Shown: piece after piece, positions 1 to 7,395 of the stretch | How positions within the stretch are numbered: position 1 is the stretch's first letter | Layout: the number at the start of each line of letters is the position of its first letter | IMG/VR virus record: IMGVR_UViG_3300032268_000986 | Span: 172,259 to 236,258 of that record | Length of the DNA stretch: 64,000 nt | Reading direction: 5' to 3' (one strand) | Origin: a virus | Made by a program: the position numbers and the translations under genes | Notes under the pieces: model-generated | Database searches by the model: none | Seen by the model: only the letters and a program-made list of their open reading frames with translations | Told to the model about the DNA's origin: nothing

Positions 1-309
1 CATGCGGCTGGCGTAGACTCGGTTGGCAATCTTTTCTGGTTTGTTGGCATATTGTGCCGCCAGTTCAGCTGTGGGAAAATACCGGGGAAATGTCTTTTGC
101 AGGCTGGCAGCACGATAGTTGAGATTCTCTTTGATAAACACAAAGTTGCCCGACTCGTGTGCGCACTGTGCTACAAAATGTGCCACACGCAAGGGTGTGT
201 TGATGTCATAGTCAGGCAGCAGTTGACTCAGTGCGTCATACCAGTTGTTGATATAAGGGTTCTTGACCATCTGCTTCAGCTGCGGTAGTGTTAGAATACA
301 TTCACTCAT
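1..309 (-). CDS. GH19 chitinase-like endolysin, N-terminal part (runs off left edge)
   Basis: The frame is open from an ATG at 309 to the window edge, giving 103 residues; the C-terminal part is missing. The visible stretch VAHFVAQCAHESGNF, with its His-Glu pair, followed by NLNYRAASLQKTFP and KPEKIANRVYASRM, is the hallmark of phage lysozymes of the glycoside hydrolase 19 (chitinase-like) superfamily, which cleave peptidoglycan. A strong ribosome site (AAGGAG) lies just upstream of the start. It is downstream of the spanin pair on the same strand, so this end of the window looks like a lysis region. The function rests on family resemblance. Confidence 0.8.
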   Translation of the reverse strand, partial: MSECILTLPQLKQMVKNPYINNWYDALSQLLPDYDINTPLRVAHFVAQCAHESGNFVFIKENLNYRAASLQKTFPRYFPTAELAAQYANKPEKIANRVYASRM

Positions 310-339
310 GGTGGGCTCCTTGTTTGATTTATTTTGTTA

Positions 340-1455
340 TCAGCAGTTCCACTTGCGCAGTGCCAGAGCCTTGCGAGTGGGTTTACCATTGGGCTTTTTC
401 ATGGGGCCTTTGACGCCGCCCATTCTGGCACAAAATGATTTTCTGCGCTTGGCTGCTTTGGAACCTGGCTTGAGTTTTGAAGGCTTGGTGGTCACTGCCA
501 TTTGCAGTTTGCTACCGGGATTCTCTCTGCGATAGCTGGCCACACCCTTGGCATTGAGTCCGCCCTTTTTGCTCTTGCCTTCTTTTCTGCGCCAGGCAGC
601 AGTTTCATACAGCACGTTGTCTGGCAGGGCTTCAAACTGTTCCCATACTAGATCTTTACTCACACGATTTTTCACTGCCATTTCTTCGGCCAGTTGATCC
701 ATGGCTTCAAACATCTCATCCACTTCAGGATCCACTTCGTCCGACGCTTCTTCAGAGTACATGTAGTCCCACACTGCGACCAGCATGCTCTTGGCCACAG
801 CAATCTTTTCCTGGCACCATTCAGGCAAGTTGTCGCCTGAGTCAATCAAGTCGTCGATACCTCGAACAGCACGATCCAGGGTTTCTAGATTGTTGTCGGC
901 CATGCCGGCTTCGTCGTCATACTCGGGATTGTAGTTTTCTGGCATGGTTTGTTCACCAAAACGTTGACGATAGCTGTTGGGGTTCATTGACGATCTGGTC
1001 CCGACCACAGCATTGCCTTCGCCACTTAATAACAAATCATACATGAGTTTGATTACTTTTAAGGGGCTATTCATTCTTTCCAGGGCGTTTTTAAACCATT
1101 CAACTTTTTCTGGTTTCATTGGCTTGGAACTGGGCTTGCTGATCAGCGCCAGGGCCTGAGCCTTTAGCGTGGACAAGTCTCTGATTTGTTCAAGACGTTT
1201 TAAATCCTCAATATCAAAGTTGTAATCGGCTTTGCCTTCCGCCACACCTTCTGACTTGTTGCCATAGTTGCCAGCGCCTTTTTTGCGGCACTGAACCAGG
1301 CGTCCTGATGCATAGGCTGACGGCCATACTTTTGCACTAGACTTGACCTTGTAGTAACAGGCGTCTTTCTTTTCCATCATCAGCATTTCGCTGAACATGG
1401 GGCCACCACAGTGTGGGCATGACTGTTTGGATTCAACCAAGTCTTTGAATTTCAT
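340..1455 (-). CDS. Modular putative internal capsid protein, DUF6321-like C-terminus
   Basis: 371 residues from an ATG at 1455, preceded by AAGGA and overlapping the upstream stop as ATGA; a longer upstream reading frame is unlikely. The N-terminus MKFKDLVES resembles T4 capsid-targeting peptides, with a gp21-type site LVE|S. Next come a CPHCGG pair, a small basic module around VWPSAYASGRLVQCRKKG (about residues 43-60), and GVAEG at about 70-74, a second possible cleavage site. An acidic, helical middle follows, then a basic C-terminal cassette (GGLNAKGVASYRRENPG, SFCARMGGVKGP, ALRKWNC) that I recognise as the DUF6321-type module of T4-like phages. It is probably packaged with DNA in the head; the biochemical role is unknown. 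Confidence 0.6.
   Translation of the reverse strand: MKFKDLVESKQSCPHCGGPMFSEMLMMEKKDACYYKVKSSAKVWPSAYASGRLVQCRKKGAGNYGNKSEGVAEGKADYNFDIEDLKRLEQIRDLSTLKAQALALISKPSSKPMKPEKVEWFKNALERMNSPLKVIKLMYDLLLSGEGNAVVGTRSSMNPNSYRQRFGEQTMPENYNPEYDDEAGMADNNLETLDRAVRGIDDLIDSGDNLPEWCQEKIAVAKSMLVAVWDYMYSEEASDEVDPEVDEMFEAMDQLAEEMAVKNRVSKDLVWEQFEALPDNVLYETAAWRRKEGKSKKGGLNAKGVASYRRENPGSKLQMAVTTKPSKLKPGSKAAKRRKSFCARMGGVKGPMKKPNGKPTRKALALRKWNC
1234..1250 (-). repeat. 17-bp GVAEG element, copy 1
   Basis: gccttccgccacacctt. On the minus strand it reads in frame as GGT GTG GCG GAA GGC (GVAEG) inside the 371-aa protein. The identical 17 bases recur three times in the 633-aa gene near 7.4-9.3 kb. Confidence 0.9.
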
Positions 1456-2015
1456 TTGCGTTTTCCTTTGGTACTTACATTTATGGCTGCGCCTGATCGA
1501 TTGGCATTGGGATCTTCTCGGCGCTTTCTTGCGGCTGCACTGGCACGACCCTTTTTGCCCAGGGCATGTGCCTTGGCCTGTGGCAAACACTTGGGCTTGC
1601 CTTCTTTGCTACTGCCTCTGGCACAGTCTCCACGTATTTTGCCGTCGGGTCCAAAACGAACCCATTTTTGTTTGAACCAGTCACGTAGATTTTCTTCCAG
1701 CTCTTGTGTGGACATTTTCTTTTCATATCCCTGCACAGAGGTGGTCTTGTCGGGGTCAGGCGCACCTTGCAATTTGGCAGCTGGCAAAAACTTCCGTATA
1801 CTCTGCAGGGTCAGCGGACCCATCACGCCATCCACATCCAGGTTGGCACGGTACTGTTGATTCAGCATCTGTTGTATTCTGCGAACTTGATCTGACGTCA
1901 TGTCTTGTTCTTCACTCACAGGCACACAATTGGGTACCATTCGGGAACCTTTTTTCTTCATGCCTTGACGACGATATCCGGTCCAGCAGGCTTCCAATAT
2001 TTCTCTATATCTCAT
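1452..2015 (-). CDS. Putative internal capsid protein with peptidoglycan-binding-like and DUF5872-like modules
   Basis: 187 residues. The N-terminus MRYREILEA fits a capsid-targeting peptide ending in a gp21-type ILE|A site. Residues about 10-32 form a small Cys-containing cassette (CWTGYRRQG, VPNCVP). Residues about 43-75 look like a PG_binding_1 repeat (RRIQQMLN, DVDGVMGPLTLQSIRKF). The C-terminal 75 residues (WVRFGPDGKIRGDCARGS, KPKCLPQAKAHALGKKGRAS, then a Lys/Arg-rich tail) match the DUF5872-type basic module of large phages. It overlaps the next gene by four bases. It probably enters the head with the DNA, and a peptidoglycan-binding role at injection is possible; both are inference. 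Confidence 0.6.
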   Translation of the reverse strand: MRYREILEACWTGYRRQGMKKKGSRMVPNCVPVSEEQDMTSDQVRRIQQMLNQQYRANLDVDGVMGPLTLQSIRKFLPAAKLQGAPDPDKTTSVQGYEKKMSTQELEENLRDWFKQKWVRFGPDGKIRGDCARGSSKEGKPKCLPQAKAHALGKKGRASAAARKRREDPNANRSGAAINVSTKGKRK

Positions 2016-2044
2016 GGCTGCTGCCCTGTTGCCCGGTATTTCAT

Positions 2045-2653
2045 TTATTTCACACTTTCAAAAATCTTTTTCTGTTCACGATACCACTGCTGCCAGGCCT
2101 TTAGTTTTTCGGCGTTTTCGTGGCAGCTTCCGTAGTTGTCGACAACGGTTTCGAGGAGGGTAGAGGCTTTAACATCGCTGGGGGTTCCATCAGTTGACTC
2201 GGGACCTCGGGCCACTTCATTACGACTGGCGCTGTCGTGCAGGCTGACAGTAGACCTAGGCAGAGTACACTGATTATCCAGCTGTGCGCCGGCAACTTCG
2301 CGAATGATTTCTTTGTTGATGTAAACATTTTCTTTGACCACCTTTATCTTTTCAACCACACGGGTTTGTACGACTGTGTTGACCTGCTGTGATTTTTCTT
2401 CAGCCGTCTTGACCCGGGCTTCTAGTTCACGCACACGTTCGCGCCAGGTCATTTCGGTGCTGTAGCCACCATAGAAATACGCTGCCACGATCACTGCCAC
2501 GATGCCCACTAATTCAGCAGGCAGTCGATATTGCCGCATGATGGGAATCCACTGCACCAGCTTGGAAGCTGTGTACAGCGCCAGACCCAGTGCAAACAAC
2601 ACATAGGTAACAAACAAGATTATGCTGTCAGGCAGCCAATGCAGTATCCACAT
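2045..2653 (-). CDS. Inner-membrane spanin (Rz-like)
   Basis: 202 residues. Two hydrophobic segments at about 9-30 and 45-62 are followed by a charged coiled-coil stretch (RVRELEARVKTAEEK onward), and the C-terminal half is soluble. A lipoprotein gene is fully embedded in another frame, which is the classic Rz/Rz1 arrangement. Spanins join the inner and outer membranes and fuse them in the last step of lysis of Gram-negative hosts. There is no Shine-Dalgarno sequence before the ATG; a TAAATA box lies five bases upstream. Two membrane segments are unusual, since most i-spanins have one. Confidence 0.65.
   Translation of the reverse strand: MWILHWLPDSIILFVTYVLFALGLALYTASKLVQWIPIMRQYRLPAELVGIVAVIVAAYFYGGYSTEMTWRERVRELEARVKTAEEKSQQVNTVVQTRVVEKIKVVKENVYINKEIIREVAGAQLDNQCTLPRSTVSLHDSASRNEVARGPESTDGTPSDVKASTLLETVVDNYGSCHENAEKLKAWQQWYREQKKIFESVK
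2101..2328 (-). CDS. Outer-membrane spanin lipoprotein (Rz1-like), embedded
   Basis: 75 residues, entirely inside the inner-spanin gene in a different frame. It has a basic N-terminus (STKKSF), a hydrophobic stretch and the lipobox LLSAC at about 26-30, followed by a short Pro-rich mature peptide (KWPEVPSQLMEPPAMLKPLP). The nested frame, lipobox and Pro-rich tail are typical of Rz1 o-spanins, which sit in the outer membrane and bind the inner spanin through the periplasm. The start codon is uncertain because the ribosome site is weak. Confidence 0.75.
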   Translation of the reverse strand: MFTSTKKSFAKLPAHSWIISVLCLGLLSACTTAPVVMKWPEVPSQLMEPPAMLKPLPSSKPLSTTTEAATKTPKN

Positions 2654-2658
2654 ACTGC

Positions 2659-2664
2659 TATTTA
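2659..2664 (-). promoter_or_regulatory. Late-promoter-like TAAATA box
   Basis: Minus strand reads CTAAATAG, five bases before the spanin ATG at 2653. If used like a T4 late promoter, transcription would begin at about the start codon. Confidence 0.45.
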
Positions 2665-2680
2665 GTTGTCTATTATAGAA

Positions 2681-3478
2681 TTATTTCAGGCCCAGGCTTT
2701 TTCGTATGTTTGTGGCACTGATATTGTGAATACGATCATCAAATGTTTCCTGTTCTATTTTGTACCCAACATCCCTGCCGTAGGTGATGTTGACAATGTT
2801 GGGCACCACTTGGATTTCGTACTGTCCCTGATACACCATGTCTAGATCTCTGCGTATATAATTCTTTACTTGATCAATGGCAAATGGGTTTGATCCCTGC
2901 CAACCCTGACAGTCCCTGATTTGTATCACAACTTGTCCGGTTTTGGCAATGGCACGTTCAAACAGGGCACGATGTCCCTCATGCCAGGGCTGCCAACGTC
3001 CCAGCATTTGCACAGTTTCCTTCTGCCAGTCAAACACGGGTCTGCGGCGGTTGTCCAGTACATGTGCGGCAATGAATTCTCCCCATTTTTCTGCATGTTG
3101 TTCAGTGATACGGAAATCATATACTTCGGGTGCAACAAACGCTCGATTTGTGTCCTCGTAGCGGCCACGGTCAATGGTGTCAACCCATACAGTCCAGTCG
3201 GCCTTGAAGTTGTTGCGCATTTCCACCAAGGGTGCAACAAAATCACAGATGACATAATCCGCATCTGTCATTGCATCTGCTAGACTACGCATACGCAGAC
3301 TTTGACGAATACGACCTGCTTCGCTGAAGTCCCAGTCATTGTGCTCTTTGCGCACATCGTCGGCATTGAGCCAACGCACACGTTTCTTTTCGGCCTGCAA
3401 GTGCTCAAGAATGTGCTGTGCTAGATATGTTTTGCCTGCACCGGGCAGGCCCATGATTAGTATTCGTTGTGGGGTCAT
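2681..3478 (-). CDS. APS-kinase-like / NMN-adenylyltransferase-like fusion protein
   Basis: 265 residues with two domains. The N-terminal half is a P-loop kinase of the adenylylsulfate-kinase type: Walker A GLPGAGKT at 10-17, then NADDVRKEHNDWDFSEAGR as in CysC. The C-terminal half is a HIGH-family nucleotidyltransferase: GRWQPWHEGHRALF resembles the GRFQPFHxGH signature of NadM/NadR, and ISATNIRKSL near the end matches the ISATxIR motif. It could adenylylate a mononucleotide such as NMN or NaMN, but the substrate cannot be read from sequence, and the kinase half may have been repurposed. It has a good ribosome site (AAGGA) and is the last gene of a five-gene run. NadE is encoded at 38.1 kb. 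Confidence 0.7.
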   Translation of the reverse strand: MTPQRILIMGLPGAGKTYLAQHILEHLQAEKKRVRWLNADDVRKEHNDWDFSEAGRIRQSLRMRSLADAMTDADYVICDFVAPLVEMRNNFKADWTVWVDTIDRGRYEDTNRAFVAPEVYDFRITEQHAEKWGEFIAAHVLDNRRRPVFDWQKETVQMLGRWQPWHEGHRALFERAIAKTGQVVIQIRDCQGWQGSNPFAIDQVKNYIRRDLDMVYQGQYEIQVVPNIVNITYGRDVGYKIEQETFDDRIHNISATNIRKSLGLK

Positions 3479-3494
3479 TTACGTTTCCTTTGGG

Positions 3495-3719
3495 TTAATC
3501 TTTATCTGTGACTATGACAGCAGTTTGGTCAACCCAAACTATTCTGCCCTCACAGGCAATGTTCCATTTGGTTACACCGTGCTCGTGTGTGCATTCAGTG
3601 TAGGTTTCTCCAATGATGCGAACATCTGTGGCCAAGTGTTCCACACCATTTTCAAATATGCGCCACACCAAGTCACTGCCGTGGTGTTGTGTATTGAATC
3701 TAACGTGATACTTGTTCAT
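3495..3719 (-). CDS. Conserved 74-aa phage protein
   Basis: A small, probably beta-rich protein with no signal or membrane segment. Short stretches such as SDLVWRIFENGVEHL and KWNIACEGRIVW recall a hypothetical family in T4-like cyanophages, from memory only. Its start overlaps the upstream stop as ATGA. Function unknown. Confidence 0.7.
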   Translation of the reverse strand: MNKYHVRFNTQHHGSDLVWRIFENGVEHLATDVRIIGETYTECTHEHGVTKWNIACEGRIVWVDQTAVIVTDKD

Positions 3720-4366
3720 CTGGGCAAGTGAGCCAAAAAATCATTTGTTTTTTCAGTTCTGACTCCGGTAAGCTGTAGTGTGACTCGGGCATGGTGTCCT
3801 GCGTTGGCTGTTGAATGTGGAATGTTGGCCCAGTCAAACGTGGTCACAGATCCGGCCCGCCACTGATTCCAGTGATGGTTGCCGTATTCCCAGAACTGTC
3901 CCGGTTGCCAGGCCGTGAGCTGAACAAATATTCGCATCACACGGGCAGGATCTTCGGGTAGCCATTTCTGCAGTTTGTCAATGTGCAGGTTCCACACTTC
4001 GCCGAGCCGTTGCACGTGAATGCGAGCCATGCAGTCTGCCAGTCCAAATTGATCCACAATCTGTTTCAATGAATCGGGAATTTGCCAATTCATGTGAGTA
4101 ATGATCATTTGGGGATCAGCGCCCACCCGAGAGATATCATATTCTTCGGCTGCCAGGTCCTCGGACGGAACATGCACACCCTTGCCTTTGTAGCCACGTG
4201 TGGCCCAGGTAGCAGGTTGTGAATTGGCAATTATCAAGTCCAAATCTGCCAGCCACGTGGGTTCAATGTGTCCCAGTTGAATCAGTACATCTTCGGCACG
4301 GTCCTCACGAGTGGGGTCAAAATGATAGTTTGATTTTTGTTTTGTGGTGTCCCAACTGCTGTTCAT
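3716..4366 (-). CDS. 2-oxoglutarate/Fe(II)-type oxygenase (Asp/Asn hydroxylase-like)
   Basis: 216 residues. The double-stranded beta-helix metal triad is visible as HID at 128-130 and H184 in IPHSTANAGHHARVTLQLTG, with R194 placed to bind 2-oxoglutarate. The surroundings (RIFVQLTAWQPGQFWEYG, GSVTTFDWANIPHS) resemble aspartyl/asparaginyl beta-hydroxylase-like proteins of T4-like phages. These enzymes hydroxylate a substrate using O2, Fe(II) and 2-oxoglutarate; the substrate is unknown. It is coupled by ATGA overlaps on both sides. Confidence 0.7.
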   Translation of the reverse strand: MNSSWDTTKQKSNYHFDPTREDRAEDVLIQLGHIEPTWLADLDLIIANSQPATWATRGYKGKGVHVPSEDLAAEEYDISRVGADPQMIITHMNWQIPDSLKQIVDQFGLADCMARIHVQRLGEVWNLHIDKLQKWLPEDPARVMRIFVQLTAWQPGQFWEYGNHHWNQWRAGSVTTFDWANIPHSTANAGHHARVTLQLTGVRTEKTNDFLAHLPR

Positions 4367-4992
4367 ATCACTGTTACCTTGATGTCGTTGTTTGTGTAGT
4401 TTTGTCTATAATTGCTGTCGGGCCAGGCAATGTTCAATGCATCACATAATTCCAAATTGGTAGATACTGGTTTTGATCCGCGATGTTTGTAATCCCACAT
4501 GGCATCAGTGATGCCTGTGTTCTGTTGTTTAATTATGCCGGACATGGTCTTTAAATCTTTATAGTATGTATCATACAATGGATAGGTGATGTCAAAATGT
4601 CCACACTTGACCCACCAGCCCAGACAAGCATCATCTGAGCGATGTACCAACACAATAGGCGACTCAGGCCAGAGACTCTTTAGTGTGCCAATCTGTGTGG
4701 AAAAACAGTGACTTTTGATAATGCGAATACCCGAACCACAAAATGGTCTATCAAATTCAGCCTCCAGCATTTCTTTTTTATATTGTGCTAGATTGTCAAA
4801 TCCTGTGCCAAACTCCATGCCTGGATCCCAGTAAGCACCCAGATGCATCAGGTCCATTCGGCCCGCAGCGTCATGGTAGTAGGTACGTGCATCAGAGTAG
4901 TCGGTTTGATCAATGCTGGGCGAATAATAAATGTTTTTTACCACACTGCTCCATTTTGAGCCTGGGGCACCGGCCACAAAGATGTATTTCAT
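4363..4992 (-). CDS. Sulfotransferase-like P-loop protein
   Basis: 209 residues. It starts KYIFVAGAPGSKWSSVV, a PAPS-binding-like loop as in sulfotransferases. A second conserved block, SPIVLVHRSDDACLGWW, sits where the 3'-phosphate-binding Arg/Ser are in that family. Sulfotransferases move sulfate from PAPS to an acceptor, and the same operon encodes an APS-kinase-like domain, the enzyme type that makes PAPS. The link is suggestive; fold similarity is moderate. Confidence 0.55.
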   Translation of the reverse strand: MKYIFVAGAPGSKWSSVVKNIYYSPSIDQTDYSDARTYYHDAAGRMDLMHLGAYWDPGMEFGTGFDNLAQYKKEMLEAEFDRPFCGSGIRIIKSHCFSTQIGTLKSLWPESPIVLVHRSDDACLGWWVKCGHFDITYPLYDTYYKDLKTMSGIIKQQNTGITDAMWDYKHRGSKPVSTNLELCDALNIAWPDSNYRQNYTNNDIKVTVI

Positions 4993-5951
4993 TGGTTGGG
5001 ATCAATTCTACGTGCAATGGGTTGCCAGGTCTGTTGCAGGCGAGCCATGCTGGCTCTAACACCAGCTGGACTGTGTTCTTCGGGTGTGATATACATCATG
5101 TTTTCACGAAATTTAGCACCGGCTTCTGCTGACCGTATTGCCGGCACAAACTGGTCACGATACCATGCTTGTATTTCAGCAGGTGTACCTGGTGGCAACA
5201 CCATGTTCCAGCAGCCGTGTATGCTGAGTCCAGGGGCGGCTCGGCTCATTAAAGGAATGTGCTCAAGTCCTGGTAGAGTGCGTGTGTCAGCAATGCCGAT
5301 AAACTTGAGAAGCCCGGCCTGCGCATGTGGATAGCCCACGGCCACTGGAGTCACACCAAATTCCACATGTCCGCCCATGACATCTGTCAAGGCCTGTGCC
5401 GGTCCTTTGTACATCACAGTTTGCAAGTTGTCGCTGCCAGGCGCACTGACTCGGTCCACAAGATATTCCACTGCCAGCTTGTGTCCGCCGCCACCAATGG
5501 CCACCATTAGTCGCTGTCGATTACGAATGGCAGCCACAAACTCTTCTGGAGTGTTGATTCGACTGCTGGGGTGTGCCCAGAATGCCAAGGGGCTGCGGGC
5601 AATGTTGGCAATGGGTTCTAGATCCATGGGATTATATTTTATCATTTTTGGATACCATATCTCAGGTGTGACCCAGTTTGATTGGCAAGCAGGCACAGCA
5701 ATGGTGTGCCCATCTCGAGGCTGTGTGACAAAGTGATTGATGGCAATGTTGCCATCAGCACCGGGACGATGTTCTGGCTTGAACACTGCACCAGTTTTCT
5801 TCTCCACAATGTCGGCCACGATGCGGAACGAGATTTCGTTGCCGGCGCCGGGTCCATTGGGGAATATCACAGTCACAGGTTTTGAGGGCTGCCATGCAAA
5901 TGCTATGGCAGGCGCCAACAACAGCGCAGCAAATAATTTTTTGATCAACAT
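4989..5951 (-). CDS. TctC/Bug-family periplasmic solute-binding protein
   Basis: 320 residues, the usual family length, with a clear Sec signal peptide (MLIKKLFAALLLAPAIAFA). Family landmarks are visible: PSKPVTVIFPNGPGAGNE near the mature N-terminus, a HRPGADGNIAINHFV block, RDGHTIAV, the GPAQALTDVMGGHVEFG region, and LPPGTPAEIQAWYRD near the C-terminus. Bug proteins bind carboxylates in the periplasm for tripartite tricarboxylate transporters and are heavily expanded in Burkholderiales. A phage copy is unusual. It heads a translationally coupled operon and has AAGGA before the ATG, with an exact TATAAATA box about 75 bases upstream. Confidence 0.85.
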   Translation of the reverse strand: MLIKKLFAALLLAPAIAFAWQPSKPVTVIFPNGPGAGNEISFRIVADIVEKKTGAVFKPEHRPGADGNIAINHFVTQPRDGHTIAVPACQSNWVTPEIWYPKMIKYNPMDLEPIANIARSPLAFWAHPSSRINTPEEFVAAIRNRQRLMVAIGGGGHKLAVEYLVDRVSAPGSDNLQTVMYKGPAQALTDVMGGHVEFGVTPVAVGYPHAQAGLLKFIGIADTRTLPGLEHIPLMSRAAPGLSIHGCWNMVLPPGTPAEIQAWYRDQFVPAIRSAEAGAKFRENMMYITPEEHSPAGVRASMARLQQTWQPIARRIDPNQ

Positions 5952-6025
5952 GTTTTTCCTTAAATAATAGTGTTGATTTCAACAAGAGCCACAAATTTTT
6001 TGTGGTACTGTTTAAAATTCTACTC

Positions 6026-6033
6026 TATTTATA
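6026..6033 (-). promoter_or_regulatory. T4-type late promoter TATAAATA
   Basis: An exact TATAAATA on the minus strand, 75 bases before the TctC-like gene and pointing into it, in the short AT-rich intergenic region 5952-6042 between divergent genes. Confidence 0.6.
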
Positions 6034-6042
6034 AAATTTTCT

Positions 6043-6762
6043 ATGAACACCAAAATTTTTAACCTTTTGCAAAAAAATTTGCACACAGCATTTGCTCTGC
6101 CCAAGTATGCCAACATTGTGATTGATGCCAACACTCGGGTGCAAGACCTGCCCTGGACTCCGGCTCGATACCGCAAGTTCAAGGATGCAGTGGATGCTGA
6201 ATTGAGCCTGCCCTGTGACTACATGGGCACCTTGCGTGAGATCACGCATGACCTAAGTGAGCGATATATTCATCGCTTCTTTGCTGAAATATGGAAACCT
6301 CGAACCAATGACTATGATTACACTGGCTGGCAACTGGCTGAAGAAATTAACCAACTCAATCCGCGATCGGTACTGGACGTGGGTTGTGGATACCATCCGT
6401 TCAAAGGGAGAATTAATAATCTCACTGGGATCGATCCTTACAACAACTGTGCTGATTATATGGTTGACATCTTGGAATACGTGGGATCACATGACGTTGT
6501 CATCGCGTTGGGTTCAATAAACTTCAATGATCGCGAAGAAATTGAAGCACGATTTGCTCGCTGCGTGAGTGTGCTGGATGTGGGCGGCCGGTTCTATCTA
6601 CGTGCCAATCCTGGTATCACACATCGCACAGGACCTTATGTGGAAATATTCCCCTGGACGTTTGAAGTGGTCAAAGAATTTGAATCACGATACAACCTGC
6701 GCTTGGACACCTTCAAAAAGGATGCCAACGACCGACTGTACTTTGTTTATACTCGACTGTGA
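6043..6762 (+). CDS. Class I SAM-dependent methyltransferase
   Basis: 239 residues. Motif I is SVLDVGCGYHPFKG (about 111-124); GIDPYNNCADYMVDI is the acidic loop region, and DVVIALGSINF and VLDVGGRFYLRANPG are later Rossmann strands. The N-terminal 90 residues are helical. It transfers a methyl group from SAM to an unidentified substrate. It is one of few plus-strand genes and ends one base before the convergent 210-aa gene. No Shine-Dalgarno sequence precedes the ATG. Confidence 0.75.
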   Translation: MNTKIFNLLQKNLHTAFALPKYANIVIDANTRVQDLPWTPARYRKFKDAVDAELSLPCDYMGTLREITHDLSERYIHRFFAEIWKPRTNDYDYTGWQLAEEINQLNPRSVLDVGCGYHPFKGRINNLTGIDPYNNCADYMVDILEYVGSHDVVIALGSINFNDREEIEARFARCVSVLDVGGRFYLRANPGITHRTGPYVEIFPWTFEVVKEFESRYNLRLDTFKKDANDRLYFVYTRL

Positions 6763-7395
6763 TCAGCGCCCGGCCACTGCCAAGGCAGCACCGTTGTTGA
6801 AACTCTGACTGTGCGACTGCGCCTGACGCAGACCCTTGCGCTTTGACCACTCATATCCAGCACGATGGCCCGAGCAGTCCTTGGTACAGGGCGAGCCTAG
6901 GAACGACAGCTCTTGCAAGTGTTCGGCTGACTCGCCCAGTTCAATTTCCGGGGTCACGCTCTGAAACGTGCGATCCATCACAGCAGTCTTGAACTGAAAC
7001 TCTGAGGTTTGTTCGTTGTTGCGGCGTAGGCCAATGCTGAGTCCAGTATCGGGATCACGCACCCAGACCTTGCTGGCAGCTGGCATGCGCATGAGCTGAT
7101 CCTGGATGCTGGGCAGTCGGCGCAGAGCTTGATCCACAATGCCAGGATCTATTTCACGAAAATACACCTGTTCAATGGCATGGCTGTCTACGTCAATGGT
7201 CAAGTCGCCAATGTGTAAGTGTCCTTGTGATGTTTCTGCTATGTGTGATTTTGATTCACCGCCTCCATCACCGCCACCTTCGCCAGAATCTTCACTGCCG
7301 TAGTAGGCATACCCTGGGAAAAAATATCCACCATAACGACTGGATTTTTTCCCACGACGTTTTTTGCGCTCGGTGACAAACTCTTGGGCTCTCAT
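6763..7395 (-). CDS. Putative internal capsid protein with C-terminal Cys module
   Basis: 210 residues. The N-terminus MRAQEFVTE is strikingly like the T4 internal-protein targeting peptide (MKTYQEFIAE), with a possible cut after Glu. A basic and Tyr-rich stretch, then a Gly/acidic linker, leads to HIAE|T at about residue 52, a second gp21-type motif. The middle (EQVYFREIDPGIVDQALRRL onward) resembles a small toxin-like or RelE-like alpha/beta fold, but I cannot assign it. The C-terminus (CTKDCSGHRAGYEWSKRKG, FNNGAALA) is a small cassette recurring in large T4-like phages. It is coupled by ATGA to the upstream 633-aa gene. Confidence 0.55.
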   Translation of the reverse strand: MRAQEFVTERKKRRGKKSSRYGGYFFPGYAYYGSEDSGEGGGDGGGESKSHIAETSQGHLHIGDLTIDVDSHAIEQVYFREIDPGIVDQALRRLPSIQDQLMRMPAASKVWVRDPDTGLSIGLRRNNEQTSEFQFKTAVMDRTFQSVTPEIELGESAEHLQELSFLGSPCTKDCSGHRAGYEWSKRKGLRQAQSHSQSFNNGAALAVAGR

